64,000 bases of DNA from Deltaproteobacteria bacterium (GTDB lineage Bacteria; UBA10199; DSSB01; JACPFA01), in the NCBI GenBank assembly GCA_016183235.1, contig JACPFA010000014.1, forward strand, positions 62,001 to 126,000, given 5' to 3'. A model generated the notes under the pieces. The model ran no database searches. It was not told where the DNA came from and worked only from the letters and a program-made list of their open reading frames with translations. The position numbers and the translations under genes were made by a program. This document shows, in pieces, positions 1 through 7,246 of this stretch; within the stretch, counting starts at the first letter, position 1; each line of letters starts with the position of its first letter.

Positions 1-74
1 AATATTCAAATGGATTTAAGCATCATTCTTTTATTTAGGCAAATCAATTTTGACCTGTTTTGGAGTGGTTTTTG

Positions 75-82
75 AACATGTT
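75..82. promoter_or_regulatory. AACATGTT palindrome upstream of first gene
   Basis: The 8-bp palindrome AACATGTT lies about 40 bp before the start at 123. The same 8-mer occurs at 1031-1038 in the presumed operator of the XRE regulator encoded at 774-983. It may be a further binding site of that regulator, but a site this short could recur by chance. Confidence 0.25.
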
Positions 83-122
83 GGGAGTAAATAGGGAGTA
101 AAAAAATTAATCTGGAGAAATG

Positions 123-734
123 ATGAGTTATCAAGTCAATTTGAGATTCGATGAAGTAGAAATCGATCAATTAAAAGAAATTGCTGAACGGAACGATATT
201 AAAGGGAGTGGCAAACAAGAACCCCACACTAAACTCATTCGAGAAACTATCCAGGCTGTGCATTTTGCTTCAGCAAAGGAGCAAGATAGGTTTTTAAAAA
301 AGTATGCCTATCGTAAGAATATCAAACCCATACCGCATTCAAAAATTATAGGCGAATGGGAATCAATAAATGCTTCTTTAAGCTCCTATGGGCTTACTCC
401 TGAAACATTTGAGCAGGAATGGCTACCTCTTATCACAACAATCCAAGAATTAGGATTGGATACAAAAAGCCAACCTCAGGAGCTTTTCCAAAAAGGCAGT
501 CGCATTTGTGCAATTAGAATGATTACCCATGCCCTCACCGCAAAATCGGAAGCTGTCCGACAAAAAGCCGTTGCTGATCTGCTTGACCGTGCAGGCTACA
601 AACCCGTGGAACGAATCGCCTCGATGAATGTGGAAGTCATGTCTGAACCAGAAATTGATGCATTGCTTAGAAGCAAGCTGGAGGAGTTAGGCATTAATGT
701 TCCGGAACCCTTATTGAGCTCTAATAGAATGTAG
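123..734 (+). CDS. Hypothetical protein of accessory region
   Basis: I do not recognise this 203-residue soluble protein. There are two adjacent ATG codons; the second (123) is chosen because GGAG at 114-117 is then 5 bases away rather than 2. The product has no signal peptide or membrane segment. Its N-terminus (about residues 1-40) looks like a short strand followed by helix and could be DNA-binding. The C-terminal third, with a run of AVRQKAVADLLDRAG, resembles regions of phage or plasmid small proteins, but this is only an impression. It is followed tail-to-tail by an XRE regulator and lies in the AT-rich segment that ends at tRNA-Pro, so a mobile-element origin is likely. Confidence 0.55.
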   Translation: MSYQVNLRFDEVEIDQLKEIAERNDIKGSGKQEPHTKLIRETIQAVHFASAKEQDRFLKKYAYRKNIKPIPHSKIIGEWESINASLSSYGLTPETFEQEWLPLITTIQELGLDTKSQPQELFQKGSRICAIRMITHALTAKSEAVRQKAVADLLDRAGYKPVERIASMNVEVMSEPEIDALLRSKLEELGINVPEPLLSSNRM

Positions 735-773
735 CATAGCAAGCAAAGACTACGTTTTGAGGAAGAAGAGGCC

Positions 774-983
774 TTATCTCAATAGATCTGGCAAATTACA
801 TTTTAGAGTATTTGCTAACCTTACAAGCGTATCTAAGGTCACATTAACATGCCCTGCTTCAATTTTTTGAAAATATCTATAATTAAATCCTAAATCCCTC
901 ATTTTTTCTTGAGTTAATCCCCTTGAAATTCTTAGACTTTTCACATTTTTGGCTAAAGCTTTCATCGCTTTGGGAAGATCCAT
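774..983 (-). CDS. XRE-family helix-turn-helix regulator
   Basis: This is a 69-residue protein made of little more than one Cro/C1-type HTH. The pattern LRISRGLTQEKMRDLGFNYR, then FQKIEAGHVNVTLDTLVRLA, matches the five-helix XRE fold; such proteins bind DNA as dimers. Upstream of its start lie two palindromes (1014-1040) that are good candidates for its own operator. A copy of the AACATGTT half also lies before the gene at 123. The size is typical for phage, plasmid or toxin-antitoxin repressors. No toxin partner is visible next to it, since the following plus-strand gene encodes a secreted protein. Confidence 0.8.
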   Translation of the reverse strand: MDLPKAMKALAKNVKSLRISRGLTQEKMRDLGFNYRYFQKIEAGHVNVTLDTLVRLANTLKCNLPDLLR

Positions 984-1013
984 TCTTTACATTTAAGCTA
1001 ATACGTTGCATAG

Positions 1014-1040
1014 GAACACGTGTTCTTAAAAACATGTTCT
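1014..1040. promoter_or_regulatory. Double palindromic operator of XRE regulator
   Basis: A perfect 12-bp palindrome GAACACGTGTTC (1014-1025) is followed by AACATGTT (1031-1038) flanked by A/T. The centres are 15 bp apart, so the two sites are on roughly similar helix faces. They lie about 30-55 bp upstream of the XRE start codon (983). The likely role is autorepression by the XRE protein. Confidence 0.5.
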
Positions 1041-1148
1041 TATAAATATAAATAAGACACCCATATTTTAGCATGGCTTTTTTAAAATTATGGGGATATG
1101 GCACCTATCTGTTCTTATGCAAGGCTCGATGCTGGGGGAGTGTAAAGA

Positions 1149-1448
1149 ATGCGTCGCTCAATTGTAGTAATAATAGTCTTTCTATTTATTCCACTTCTTA
1201 TTTCTTCCCAAGCCTACACACATCCTGGTCGTACAGCAGCAGATGGATGCCATTACTGTCGAACGCGTTGCGATTATTGGGGGGTCCCTTGGTATGAGAG
1301 GCATTGTCATAACTCAAAAACTGGTAAATATTTTAAATTTAGAAACATTTCCTATGAGATAACTAATGCCCAAAAATCCAATTCTAAAAATATTTCTCAA
1401 GAATTAAATATTAGTATCGCAACTTATGGCATTAGTGAAATTAACTGA
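1149..1448 (+). CDS. Small secreted YHYH-type protein
   Basis: The 99-residue product has an N-terminal signal peptide (about residues 1-22, ending near SSQAYTHP). A Cys/His-rich segment follows: HPGRTAADGCHYCRTRCDYW, then GVPWYERHCH. This block is the hallmark of small secreted proteins usually labelled YHYH-domain proteins, whose function is unknown. The conserved Cys/His could bind metal or form disulfides. GGGGAG lies 9 bases before the ATG. The asparagine- and serine-rich tail after residue 65 is probably not part of the conserved unit. It starts a run of small plus-strand membrane and exported genes. Confidence 0.65.
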   Translation: MRRSIVVIIVFLFIPLLISSQAYTHPGRTAADGCHYCRTRCDYWGVPWYERHCHNSKTGKYFKFRNISYEITNAQKSNSKNISQELNISIATYGISEIN

Positions 1449-1480
1449 ATTTAACTGAAAGATTAAAATTTAAAAAATTC

Positions 1481-1831
1481 ATGAATAGTAACACAAAGAT
1501 ATTACTGGGTTATTTGGCTATATGTTTCATTGTCAGCTTCTTAATCGTAACACGCAAAAAAGCAACTACGGAGGCATGCTCAGAAAAAACAGTTATTCTC
1601 GTATATTTGTTAACAGTTTTTTACTTATCAACAGCAGGGGTTATGCTGTTTTTTTGTGTCATTGGTTTGTTCGAAAACATTAGTTCTGTCTACGAATTCT
1701 TGGCCAAATATTCAAAGCCTATAATAGTGAATAAATTAAAAATAGAAGATTTAGCTGCAGGAGGTTTTGGATTAATCATCGTACTAATAATGGTTTCAAT
1801 ATTACATGTGCTCAATAGACCAAAGAACTAG
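1481..1831 (+). CDS. Small two- or three-TM membrane protein
   Basis: An unrecognised 116-residue protein with hydrophobic segments at about residues 5-23, 38-64 and 91-110. The first could be a signal anchor. No catalytic motif is visible. It lies 32 bp after the YHYH-type gene and 27 bp before another small membrane protein, suggesting one transcript of exported or membrane proteins. No strong ribosome-binding site is visible; the start is the first ATG in frame. Confidence 0.5.
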   Translation: MNSNTKILLGYLAICFIVSFLIVTRKKATTEACSEKTVILVYLLTVFYLSTAGVMLFFCVIGLFENISSVYEFLAKYSKPIIVNKLKIEDLAAGGFGLIIVLIMVSILHVLNRPKN

Positions 1832-1858
1832 AAAATTAAACTTTAGTGATCTGATTGT

Positions 1859-2263
1859 ATGAAAAAAATTTTATTATTTATTCTGTTAGTAATAATATTG
1901 AACATGGTTGTTATGAGTATCCAATGGCTCAAAGATATTTTTCCTATATTACCAATTGGGGGGATTCTATTGACATACAGTTTAATTGGTTTTGTAGTTT
2001 CCTTTTATCTCATTTGGAAAGGTCCCTTAAAAAGCAGATTTGAAAAGGTAATTGTTTGGTTTCTTAGAATAGGAACTATTGCTTTATCAATTATAATTAC
2101 ACTCCAGATTGGATTGCTGCTTTATGATCAAGCACCATTTACCTCAGAAGGTTGGGATCTGGTTCGATATAACTTTTTTCACGAGTTGGGATGGCAATCA
2201 GCAAATTGGTATTTCTCATTATATGCTACCGAATCTGCATTTGAACATTTTAATTCAACTTGA
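1859..2263 (+). CDS. Small integral membrane protein
   Basis: The 134-residue product has about three hydrophobic stretches (residues 4-21, 27-53 and 66-86) and a polar C-terminus ending in HFNST. I do not recognise a family. It is probably co-transcribed with the genes on either side, since only 6 bp separate its stop from the next ATG. The overlapping alternative frame starting at 1855 is shorter and less protein-like. Confidence 0.5.
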   Translation: MKKILLFILLVIILNMVVMSIQWLKDIFPILPIGGILLTYSLIGFVVSFYLIWKGPLKSRFEKVIVWFLRIGTIALSIIITLQIGLLLYDQAPFTSEGWDLVRYNFFHELGWQSANWYFSLYATESAFEHFNST

Positions 2264-2269
2264 GGAAAT

Positions 2270-2584
2270 ATGAAAACCCTACTTTTACTCTTTGTGATAT
2301 TTATCCCAAATCTTGGTGTTGCTCAAACCATTCAGTATATAAATCCTTATTTCAGAACCAATGGGACTTACGTTCCTGGCCATTACAAGACCACTCGAGA
2401 TAATAATATTTACAATAATTGGTCTACAAGGGGAAACTCCAACCCTTTTACTGGTCGGCGAGGTTACATTAACCCCTCTAATTCGTATAATTCAGGAAGT
2501 TTTCTTAGGCCATTAAATCCAAGTAACTATTTAAAACCATTAAGCCCACTGAACAACTATCAAGATTTAGAAGAATTGGAATGA
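2270..2584 (+). CDS. Small secreted low-complexity protein
   Basis: The 104-residue product has a clear signal peptide (residues 1-18, ending VAQT). The mature part is rich in Asn, Tyr, Gly and Pro, including YVPGHYKTTRDNNIYNNW and NPFTGRRGYINP. That style recurs in small exported proteins of many Gram-negatives that carry a GHxRTxxDNNxYNN pattern and have no assigned function. GAGGA sits just before the ATG. It closes a run of four small exported or membrane genes before the large lipoprotein at 2655. Confidence 0.6.
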   Translation: MKTLLLLFVIFIPNLGVAQTIQYINPYFRTNGTYVPGHYKTTRDNNIYNNWSTRGNSNPFTGRRGYINPSNSYNSGSFLRPLNPSNYLKPLSPLNNYQDLEELE

Positions 2585-2654
2585 TTCAAGATAAAAATTA
2601 TGAGGAGAATAATTAGGTTATTAATCCTTATCGTAATGAAAAAAATTAAAATTT

Positions 2655-4187
2655 ATGCAGAAAACTAAAATACTAACTCCATTTCTAATTGCTATCCTTG
2701 TAGGTTGCGGATCACCAACTACGCAAAATAACAATTCAACAGAAAATAATGAGCCCACTGGAAAAAACGAAACTCAAACTAATGATGATTCTTCTCAAAC
2801 CGAAAACAACTCGGATAAAATAGCAGATTCTAATCCTACTAACAAAAGCAATCCTAATACTAATTGTAGTAATGATGCTATTATTCAAATTACAGAGTAT
2901 TCACAAGATGTCGTATCAGTCACAGAAACAGGTGTTGCAAACTTTGCTTTAACAGCATGTTCGCCATTCAATCTTAATATTAAATATAAATGGACTTTGC
3001 AGGGATCAGATGAAGCTCTAAGCATTAATAAATCCCTTTCATATCAAACTTCCTCCAGTCAAGGAGGACAAGTTCTCAATATTGTTGGGACAGCATATGT
3101 CGACGCAAACAATACTACGTCTCAAATATTTAAATTAAAGGTAATTAATATTGATTTCTTCAATTTAGTTGGAACTTATAATTTCAATGCACCTATAGAA
3201 AATAAAATCCCCCAATATGTTGGGCTAGCTAAGTATCAAAATAAGCTATTCATTGGAATTGGCAATGGGGCAATTTCAGGATCCCCCGGATATTTGGAAG
3301 TAGTTGACCTTACAAATCCACAAACACCAATTTTTAATGGATTATTTGAAACGGCCAATAATCCCATTCCACTGATTAAAGATAATATTCTCTTTGTTCA
3401 AGGTTGTTTAAAAGGACCACTTACAAATGAAATGACAGCTAATGGAGAATTATTATCCATCTATGATTTATCAACAAACCCCATTTTTCCTAATGTTGTA
3501 TCAATGTCCTCCCTTCAAAAGGGAGTGGGCGGTTGTTACTCAAATGGTCATTTGGCTTTAAATGAATCCATGAATATTATTTATGTTAATTACAGTACCT
3601 TTATTGACATCTACAATATTGACAGCTTGGAAAGTCCAATTTTAGAATCGGCCTTCAGAATTGGAGACCCAAGTGGAAGCGCTAGTGGAACATCTTTAAA
3701 ATATTTTAACAATCATATTTTTTTAATCGGGGAACAGCAAATAGTGAATCCTCCCCATAAAGAAACACACCTTCATATTCGGAATGTAACTAACCCAGCC
3801 AATCCCATAGAACTACCTTCTTATTTTCTTGAGGATAGTTGGAGTAATGGAATGTTGTTCCAAGATAAATTAAAAGCTAATATCCTTTATGCATTCACGC
3901 AGAATCTCAATGTGCTTGACGTATCTGACCCAACTCAAATCAAAAGTGCGGGGAAAATAGGACTTCCTAGTGTTCCTTTAACAGCAATTACGACAAAAAA
4001 TTTGGCCATTACAGGTGGTTATAATGGACAAGTTCAAGTTTATGATCTTTCGAATTTAAGTGTCAGTTCCAATATTGGAGATTTAGATACTGGTAATGGG
4101 AAAATTGGAGCTTTATTGGCTGATGATAGTTTTTTATACGTACTTACCTCTGAACATTTATTAATTTATGACATCTCGGATTTATAG
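2655..4187 (+). CDS. LVIVD-like beta-propeller lipoprotein
   Basis: The 510-residue product has a signal peptide ending in a lipobox (LVGCGS, Cys at about residue 18). An Asn/Thr/Ser-rich linker runs to about residue 75, followed by an Ig- or PKD-like stretch. From about residue 175 there are repeated units of the kind LEVVDLTNPQTP, SIYDLSTNP, LDVSDPTQ and VQVYDLSNLS, each preceded by YLFVA-type strands. These are typical of LVIVD repeats that form a surface beta-propeller. It is probably anchored in the outer membrane and involved in binding, with no enzymatic motif. The strongly Asn-rich composition reflects local AT bias. Confidence 0.7.
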   Translation: MQKTKILTPFLIAILVGCGSPTTQNNNSTENNEPTGKNETQTNDDSSQTENNSDKIADSNPTNKSNPNTNCSNDAIIQITEYSQDVVSVTETGVANFALTACSPFNLNIKYKWTLQGSDEALSINKSLSYQTSSSQGGQVLNIVGTAYVDANNTTSQIFKLKVINIDFFNLVGTYNFNAPIENKIPQYVGLAKYQNKLFIGIGNGAISGSPGYLEVVDLTNPQTPIFNGLFETANNPIPLIKDNILFVQGCLKGPLTNEMTANGELLSIYDLSTNPIFPNVVSMSSLQKGVGGCYSNGHLALNESMNIIYVNYSTFIDIYNIDSLESPILESAFRIGDPSGSASGTSLKYFNNHIFLIGEQQIVNPPHKETHLHIRNVTNPANPIELPSYFLEDSWSNGMLFQDKLKANILYAFTQNLNVLDVSDPTQIKSAGKIGLPSVPLTAITTKNLAITGGYNGQVQVYDLSNLSVSSNIGDLDTGNGKIGALLADDSFLYVLTSEHLLIYDISDL

Positions 4188-4204
4188 ATTACAAATTAAA
4201 ATCT

Positions 4205-4230
4205 TGTTACAAAACAAATGATTTGTAACA
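4205..4230. terminator. Hairpin between convergent genes
   Basis: TGTTACAAA (4205-4213) and TTTGTAACA (4222-4230) form a 9-bp perfect stem with an 8-base loop. It lies between the 3' ends of the lipoprotein gene and the recombinase gene. It lacks a T-run on the plus side, so terminator function is uncertain. Confidence 0.4.
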
Positions 4231-4261
4231 GCCCAAATAACTCCTTTGCAAATCAGTAAAT

Positions 4262-4861
4262 TCAACAAGATATGGAGACATATTTTTGAGGGTTTTGTAA
4301 CACTCTGGAAATAGTAGCGTTACTTACCCCAATTTCTTTTGCAATGGATCTAGTAGAAAGCCCTTGTTCTTTTAGGATTTTAATCTGCTCAGTCTTATAT
4401 TGAATCGTAGGCCGTCCTAAACGCTTGCCTTGAGCTCGAGAGCGGTCAAGCCCAGCCTTAACTCTTTCTCTAATTAAATCTCTTTCAAAAGCAGCAATAG
4501 AACCTACAATATTAAAGAGTAACTTTCCCGAAGGAGTAGTTGTATCCATTCCCTCAGAATAGGAAATGAATTGAATTCCTAATGCGTGAAACTCTTCTAT
4601 TAGACTCACCAAGTGCTTAAGTGAACGCCCTAAACGATCGAGTTTCCATACCAATACTGTATCAAATTTACGCTTTCTAGCATCAATAAGGAGTTGACTC
4701 AAGTTGGCTCGCTTCTCCTTAATGCCCGAAGCAAAATCGACGTATTCCTTAAAGACTACAAATCCCCTACTCTTTACATATTCTCTAAGTGGTATTAGTT
4801 GCGTTTCAGGATTTTGTCCATTGTGGGAAGTGGAAACTCGAGCATATATGGCTAATTTCAT
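4262..4861 (-). CDS. Serine recombinase (resolvase/invertase family)
   Basis: The 199-residue product fits the small resolvase/invertase group. The catalytic N-terminal domain starts AIYARVSTSHNGQNPETQ, with the nucleophilic Ser in the RVST motif at residue 10. Downstream come the VWKLDRLGRSLKHL helix with the conserved DRLGR and the long E helix FERDLIRERVKAGLDRSRAQ. A GRP linker and a C-terminal HTH (IAKEIGVSNATISRVLQNP) follow. It catalyses site-specific strand exchange through a phosphoserine link. It is divergent from a ribbon-helix-helix gene across a gap with two direct repeats (4868-4921) that may be its recombination or control site. It marks this end of the window as mobile. Confidence 0.92.
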   Translation of the reverse strand: MKLAIYARVSTSHNGQNPETQLIPLREYVKSRGFVVFKEYVDFASGIKEKRANLSQLLIDARKRKFDTVLVWKLDRLGRSLKHLVSLIEEFHALGIQFISYSEGMDTTTPSGKLLFNIVGSIAAFERDLIRERVKAGLDRSRAQGKRLGRPTIQYKTEQIKILKEQGLSTRSIAKEIGVSNATISRVLQNPQKYVSISC

Positions 4862-4867
4862 ATTAAA

Positions 4868-4921
4868 TTGATATCATTTTAATTGTTAGTGGTCAATATT
4901 TATTTTGACATCATATTAATT
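4868..4921. repeat. 17-bp direct repeats in divergent promoter gap
   Basis: TTGATATCATTTTAATT (4868-4884) and TTGACATCATATTAATT (4905-4921) match at 15 of 17 positions and are spaced 37 bp start to start. They lie between the divergent recombinase and ribbon-helix-helix genes. They could be resolvase binding subsites or operators for the small DNA-binding protein. Confidence 0.45.
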
Positions 4922-4942
4922 ATTCTGGTATTTAATTGGATT

Positions 4943-5152
4943 ATGAAAGATAAATCTAAACGAGGGCCAGGTCGGCCATGGGATAAACTGCCAAGGGTGA
5001 AGCCTAGAATTGCACGCAGCGTACGTTTCCCTCCGGAAGACTACAAACTACTTACTAAAGCCGCAGAAGTCCGTTCAGAAACTGTTGAAGGATTTATAAA
5101 AAGAGCCGTTATTGAAAGAACAAAAAAGATCCTTACTAAGTTTTCATTTTAA
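4943..5152 (+). CDS. Ribbon-helix-helix-like small protein
   Basis: The ATG at 4943 gives a 69-residue protein. An earlier in-frame ATG at 4883 would add a hydrophobic leader that overlaps the direct repeats. The basic N-terminus KDKSKRGPGRPWDKLPRVKP leads into ARSVRFPPEDYKLLTKAAEV and a helix, which suits the MetJ/Arc or DUF1778-like fold. Such proteins act as antitoxins or plasmid-type repressors. No partner toxin is recognised; the next gene starts 7 bp downstream. Confidence 0.6.
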   Translation: MKDKSKRGPGRPWDKLPRVKPRIARSVRFPPEDYKLLTKAAEVRSETVEGFIKRAVIERTKKILTKFSF

Positions 5153-5159
5153 GAAACTA

Positions 5160-5765
5160 ATGAAAAATATTTATTTTGGAAAGATTGATTCGTTGATGAA
5201 GAAAACTAAGAGAAAAGGTCAATATCAAGCACTTAAAAAAGAAATGTTAAAATACAAAAACTGCCATATCGAATTAAAAATCTACGCCCTACTTAGTATT
5301 CACAGTAAAGGGAAGGGAGCCCCTCGACCAATTCCTTTTGTAATATTACATACGGAAAAAATAAAAAATTATTTATCCATATTGGACGATTTGAAAGAAA
5401 ATATATTCTGTGGAGATGATTCTTTAATCAAAAATCATATTCTGCCTATAAAGCAGGCCTTAACTGAGCATCTAGATTACAATAAAGAGCATTATGAGGA
5501 TATTAAGGGTAAATGGAATTTTAAGAGAAAGCGTTGGAAAAGGGGCAATAATTCCCAACTGGTAAGACTAGGAAATCAGCGGCCTATAATTTATTCCCTG
5601 GTCGAATATTGGAGAAAACAAAGCTACAATGTCAAAAGTTCAATAGCAGAAGTAGCGAGTCTGCTTTCTTCAAACTATGGATTCAGTTTATCTTCTAAAG
5701 TTATTGAAAATAATTGGCGGCAACATAAAGCCCTTCAAAAATCTATTGACGGAAATCATTCTTAA
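5160..5765 (+). CDS. Hypothetical basic protein
   Basis: I do not recognise this 201-residue, strongly basic protein. The start at 5160 is preferred because it lies just after the upstream stop, while the earlier ATG (5112) would overlap the ribbon-helix-helix gene by 41 bp. The product has no signal peptide or membrane segment. The C-terminal half (about residues 125-195) has basic helices and IAEVASLLSSNYGFSLSSKV, which could be a winged-helix-like DNA-binding part. Its position beside a resolvase and two small DNA-binding genes suggests it belongs to a mobile element. Confidence 0.45.
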   Translation: MKNIYFGKIDSLMKKTKRKGQYQALKKEMLKYKNCHIELKIYALLSIHSKGKGAPRPIPFVILHTEKIKNYLSILDDLKENIFCGDDSLIKNHILPIKQALTEHLDYNKEHYEDIKGKWNFKRKRWKRGNNSQLVRLGNQRPIIYSLVEYWRKQSYNVKSSIAEVASLLSSNYGFSLSSKVIENNWRQHKALQKSIDGNHS

Positions 5766-5855
5766 AAAACCTAAAACAACGACATGACTTGTCGTCTTAA
5801 AGGATTAGCTTCTAACCTCCTTTGTTGCCATCATTGGTGGAAAAAGGAGCAAGTT

Positions 5856-6059
5856 ATGTTAATCGAAAAAGTTTACTTATTAGCTTTGGCTAGATTAGGA
5901 CTTTCGAGCATCGCGGTGGCACACGAACTCGGAGTTCACCATTCAACATTGAGTCGATGGGTTAGAAATTGGTATCCGGTCCCGATTGCATTTCGAGGTA
6001 GGCTTGCTGAGATTTTGGAACTTAACACTCAAGAACTTTTTGAGGGGGTCCCTTCATGA
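5856..6059 (+). CDS. Small helix-turn-helix protein
   Basis: The 67-residue product has a HTH core at residues 17-45 (GLSSIAVAHELGVHHSTLSR) similar to recombinase or Cro-like HTH units, followed by a second helical region ending LNTQELFEGVPS. The ATG at 5856 is chosen because AAGGAGC lies 6-12 bases upstream; an earlier ATG at 5784 lacks such a signal. It is probably a regulator of the accessory element. A long inverted repeat follows at 6084-6138. Confidence 0.6.
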   Translation: MLIEKVYLLALARLGLSSIAVAHELGVHHSTLSRWVRNWYPVPIAFRGRLAEILELNTQELFEGVPS

Positions 6060-6083
6060 ACCCAGCACTTCGGACAGAATTGT

Positions 6084-6138
6084 ATGACGGAGGAAAGGTA
6101 ACTCATTGTAACAATTGAGTTTAATGTTCCTCCGTCAT
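6084..6138. repeat. Nested inverted repeat (55 bp)
   Basis: ATGACGGAGGAA (6084-6095) pairs perfectly with TTCCTCCGTCAT (6127-6138). Inside it, AACTCATTGT and ACAATTGAGTT form a second stem with one bulge. It sits just after the small HTH gene. It may act as a terminator, a recombinase site or an operator; no T-run follows on either strand. Confidence 0.5.
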
Positions 6139-6225
6139 GCGATTTACAAATAGCAACTAAAAACGGTAAGAGGCCAAATTAAAATTTTAACTGGGGTGCT
6201 TCGTGGAAAAACAAGATAACTCAAT

Positions 6226-6402
6226 TCATATTTCCCAAGGTTTTTTGTGAAGTCCTCTTTTATTTAAGATGGGTACCGCCATAGCCTGAAGCTTTAGAAG
6301 AATCTTTATTTTTTCTTCAATCGGTAATTGCGCTAAATCTTTTCGGCGTCTTCTTTTTGCTTCAAATAGCTTGTTTAAAATAACTTTAATCGCTTTTTCC
6401 AT
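6226..6402 (-). CDS. Small conserved-type protein near toxin module
   Basis: The ATG at 6402 gives 58 residues and begins right after the 3' end of tRNA-Pro; a longer reading would run through the tRNA gene. The charged helix EAKRRRRKDLAQLPIEEKIK and the ending ILNKRGLHKKPWEI look like a class of short proteins I associate with toxin-antitoxin loci, often 50-60 residues with a LPIEEKI motif. The function is unknown. It could be translated from a message processed at the tRNA 3' end, since the gene abuts the tRNA. Confidence 0.5.
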   Translation of the reverse strand: MEKAIKVILNKLFEAKRRRRKDLAQLPIEEKIKILLKLQAMAVPILNKRGLHKKPWEI

Positions 6403-6403
6403 G

Positions 6404-6477
6404 TCGGGGAGACAGGATTTGAACCTGCGACCTCCAGCTCCCAAAGCTGGCACTCTACCGGTCTGAGTTACTCCCCG
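6404..6477 (-). tRNA. tRNA-Pro (UGG)
   Basis: A 74-base cloverleaf. The acceptor CGGGGAG pairs with CTCCCCG, the D-stem ACTC pairs with GAGT, and the anticodon stem CCAGC/GCTGG encloses the loop TTTGGGA with anticodon TGG. The T-arm reads CAGGTTCAAATCCTG. The discriminator is A and CCA is not encoded. The accessory region lies on its 3' side, a usual position for integrated islands. Confidence 0.95.
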
Positions 6478-6564
6478 TGATCAAAGATTGTACTCTCTAT
6501 CAGTCTCTAACGAAAGAACTCAATGAAATATTTTTTGGTGAAACTTGCAATGATATTGGCTCGT

Positions 6565-6957
6565 TCACTTAATTTTTTTGGAATTTTTCTTAAGCCAATG
6601 GGCCAATTGATCTCGTAATATTTTGTGATTAGCCAATTTCATGATGGTTTCATAAAGTTGTTTTTCAGTACAAGTTAACCGATAACCGTTTACCATCATG
6701 AAGGTACCCATTGCCGCTGTTGCAACCCGTTTGTTGCCATCTAAAAACGGCTGATTTTCTGACAAACTAAACCCATAAGTAGCAGCTTTAGAAAAAATAT
6801 CGGGATGCAAATCTTCTCCAAATGCTGATTGCCGGGGTTGAGCCAAAGCTGATTCTAATAGCCCTTCATCCCTCAAGCCCAAAGTACCTCCATACTTTTG
6901 AATAAGCACCTGATGCATGGCCAACACTTGGTTCTTTTTAAGATAGATCCATTCCAT
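6565..6957 (-). CDS. doc: Doc-type Fic-fold toxin
   Basis: The 130-residue size is standard for Doc (death-on-curing). The family-typical YGGTLGLRDEGLLESALAQP segment (residues 23-42) is followed by the active loop NQPFLDGNKRVATAA. In Fic/Doc proteins the loop is HxFxDGNxR; here the position usually held by the catalytic His is Gln, while Asp, Gly, Asn and Arg are kept. Doc phosphorylates EF-Tu and needs that His. The gene may therefore be impaired or use altered chemistry, although NQPF variants do occur in annotated family members. The AbrB-type antitoxin ends 7 bp upstream, so the two form one module. Confidence 0.85.
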   Translation of the reverse strand: MEWIYLKKNQVLAMHQVLIQKYGGTLGLRDEGLLESALAQPRQSAFGEDLHPDIFSKAATYGFSLSENQPFLDGNKRVATAAMGTFMMVNGYRLTCTEKQLYETIMKLANHKILRDQLAHWLKKNSKKIK

Positions 6958-6964
6958 AGGAACA

Positions 6965-7192
6965 TTATTGGGCTAATTTTTTCAAGGTTTCGTCATATTG
7001 ATCAACAAATTTTGTGAAGGCCTGCATGACCAAATTATTCTCTTTGCGAGAAGGGTGGATTAATAGGCCTTCTTTTTCCACAGTCATCTCAAGCTCATCT
7101 TCAGGTTTGATGCCCAATAAATCTAAAATATCTGCAGGCAAAATAACCCCATAGCTATTACCAATTTTAGTGAGTTTTTTAACCAAAGGCAT
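6965..7192 (-). CDS. AbrB/MazE-type antitoxin
   Basis: The 75-residue product begins MPLVKKLTKIGNSYGVILPA, the swapped-hairpin AbrB DNA-binding domain (residues 1-47). A helical C-terminal tail for toxin contact follows (residues 48-75). The ATG at 7192 is chosen because the strong signal AAAGGAGG ends 8 bases before it; a GTG 9 bases earlier lies within that signal. The partner is the Doc-like toxin, whereas classic Doc pairs with Phd. The antitoxin probably autoregulates the pair. Confidence 0.85.
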   Translation of the reverse strand: MPLVKKLTKIGNSYGVILPADILDLLGIKPEDELEMTVEKEGLLIHPSRKENNLVMQAFTKFVDQYDETLKKLAQ

Positions 7193-7246
7193 TTGTATCA
7201 CCTCCTTTTACCATTATACCAATGTTATAACAGTCATTACTGCAGG

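Noticed and set aside
6404-6477. Duplicate tRNA-Pro 3' end marking the other end of an island
   Set aside because: I looked for a second copy of the tRNA 3' segment in 1-6200 and saw none; the far boundary may lie outside the window.
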